DNA of 64,000 nt from an uncultured Armatimonadota bacterium (GTDB lineage Bacteria; Armatimonadota; Fimbriimonadia; Fimbriimonadales; Fimbriimonadaceae). Positions 63,113 through 64,000 of the stretch are shown here, one piece after another. Under the pieces are notes generated by a model. It saw only the letters and a list, made by a program, of their open reading frames with translations. It did no database searches and was not told the DNA's origin. The position numbers were made by a program, and so were the translations under genes. Each line of letters begins with the position of its first letter. Position 1 is the first letter of the stretch. The stretch covers positions 124,001 to 188,000 of the forward strand of contig CAIYLG010000002.1 in assembly GCA_903927025.1 (NCBI GenBank). The letters are read 5' to 3'.

Positions 63113-63964
63113 TTGGTGCGTCGAAAACCGAATATCATCTTAGGCGTGGTATTCGAAGACGTCTCGTTGGCCAACCAAATTCGGGCCACTGAGGAGAACT
63201 TGTGGGCGCTTTGGCAACGGTTTGGGCTCACCTCTGGAGGCGCACTTCACAATGAAGGGGGAGCGCTTTGGTTCGATACCGTCCTAACCTTTCTGCCCTA
63301 TAACGGTGTGCTCAGATTCCAGCCCAACGGTGACCCTGAACCTCTTGTGGATCGGATCTTTGCCCACTATGCCGAGCGTGGAGTTCCCTTCATGTGGGTC
63401 GTCCATCCCAGCACTGAACCATCTCACCTCTCGGATCTGCTTGAAGCGCGAGGCATGACGCTTATTGAGCAGATGCCTGGAATGACGATGGACCTCGCCA
63501 ATCTGCCACCACTCGACCCGATCCCCGATGGCGTCGAGGTTCGGGAGGCCACCTCTGAGGAGGAGTTGACGCTGGCTCAGGAGCTCATCGCATGGCGTTG
63601 GCATGTGCCAGAGGATTCGCAGGAACAGCACTTGGAAATGGCGCTCTCGTTTGGAGTGGGCTCCCCAGGATCGCCGATGCGCTGCTGGCTGGCTCTCATT
63701 GACGGGAAACCGGTTTCCAAAGCCCTTTTGAACCTGGATGCTGGCTCCGCTGGTATCCATGGCGTCGCCACTAAGCCCGAAGCTCGCGGCAAGGGTCTCG
63801 CCCGAATCTTAACCCTGAACGCCCTGCATACCGCCCGCGAATCCGGCTACCGGATCGCAATGCTCCACAGTTCGCCGATGGCGAGGAGCCTGTACGAGAA
63901 GATCGGCTTCCGCCAAGTCTCCGAGTTCCGAGTCTACGCCTCCGGCGGCACGTTTCACGTCTGA
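63113..63964 (+). CDS. GNAT acetyltransferase with an N-terminal half-domain
   Basis: The 283-residue protein has a complete GNAT domain in its C-terminal half. Acetyl-CoA binding is at GIHGVATKPEARGKGLARIL, then NALHTARESGYRIAMLHSSP and SLYEKIGFRQVSEFRVYASG. The N-terminal ~130 residues (ATEENLWALWQRFGLTSGGA, FMWVVHPSTEPSHLSDLLEA) may be a degenerate second GNAT-like half. Start is uncertain among TTG 63113, GTG 63116 and GTG 63146, since the divergent MFS gene begins only 12 bp away. The substrate is unknown. Confidence 0.88.
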   Translation: MVRRKPNIILGVVFEDVSLANQIRATEENLWALWQRFGLTSGGALHNEGGALWFDTVLTFLPYNGVLRFQPNGDPEPLVDRIFAHYAERGVPFMWVVHPSTEPSHLSDLLEARGMTLIEQMPGMTMDLANLPPLDPIPDGVEVREATSEEELTLAQELIAWRWHVPEDSQEQHLEMALSFGVGSPGSPMRCWLALIDGKPVSKALLNLDAGSAGIHGVATKPEARGKGLARILTLNALHTARESGYRIAMLHSSPMARSLYEKIGFRQVSEFRVYASGGTFHV

Positions 63965-64000
63965 GCGGGAGCTAGCCGACTCAACCTTCCTGAATAATCG

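Overview
The window looks like chromosomal DNA of an aerobic or microaerobic free-living bacterium that specialises in plant and microbial polysaccharides. Moderately high GC, frequent TTG starts behind good ribosome-binding sites, a DUF1559-type pseudopilin with an H-X9-DG-like C-terminus, DUF5107-TPR and GH127 proteins, and many small palindromic repeats fit Armatimonadota (Fimbriimonadia-like) best. This placement is inferred from gene content, not from a marker gene. No rRNA, tRNA, CRISPR array, phage or transposase gene was found.

Layout. 0-2 kb: the left edge cuts an ECF42-type sigma factor, with an AHSA1-DGPF fusion gene upstream of it. 2.1-6.7 kb: a GH3 xylosidase-like enzyme and a beta-propeller/phosphoesterase. 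7.1-18.5 kb: a tight seven-gene operon behind a perfect LacI-type palindrome (binding protein, two permeases, DUF5107-TPR, GH2, SGNH, GH30), followed by a GH20 gene. 20.5-26 kb: a dispersed hairpin repeat, a DinB gene, an unknown secreted protein, a decayed gene, a 72-bp tandem array framed by inverted repeats, and katG. 26-29 kb: a YtrA-type regulator with an ABC exporter. 29-46.5 kb: stress, redox and lipid genes (STN-domain protein, dienelactone hydrolase, old yellow enzyme, two MDR dehydrogenases, PRC-barrel protein, oleate hydratase, S9 peptidase, GNAT, DinB, SDR, multicopper oxidase-redoxin fusion, APH-like kinase). 46.6-48.4 kb: AraC-DinB fusion and an ArsR/SRPBCC pair. 48.9-53.6 kb: GH20-PA14 with a sulfotransferase, then a lipoprotein and a pseudopilin. 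53.8-63.1 kb: an arabinoside locus on the minus strand (MFS transporter, GH51, GH27, GH127, SGNH esterase, GntR/LacI regulator). The right edge carries a GNAT gene.

How it works together. Two loci look like complete glycan-use units. The first imports oligosaccharides through an ABC system that lacks its own ATPase gene and trims them with GH2, GH30 and an esterase, with the large DUF5107-TPR protein in the middle. The second probably removes L-arabinofuranose (GH51, GH127), an alpha-galactose or beta-L-arabinopyranose (GH27) and acyl groups (SGNH), under a GntR/LacI repressor whose possible operator resembles TTCTATATAGAA. Starts were reset to internal codons with better ribosome-binding sites in several genes, as noted entry by entry.
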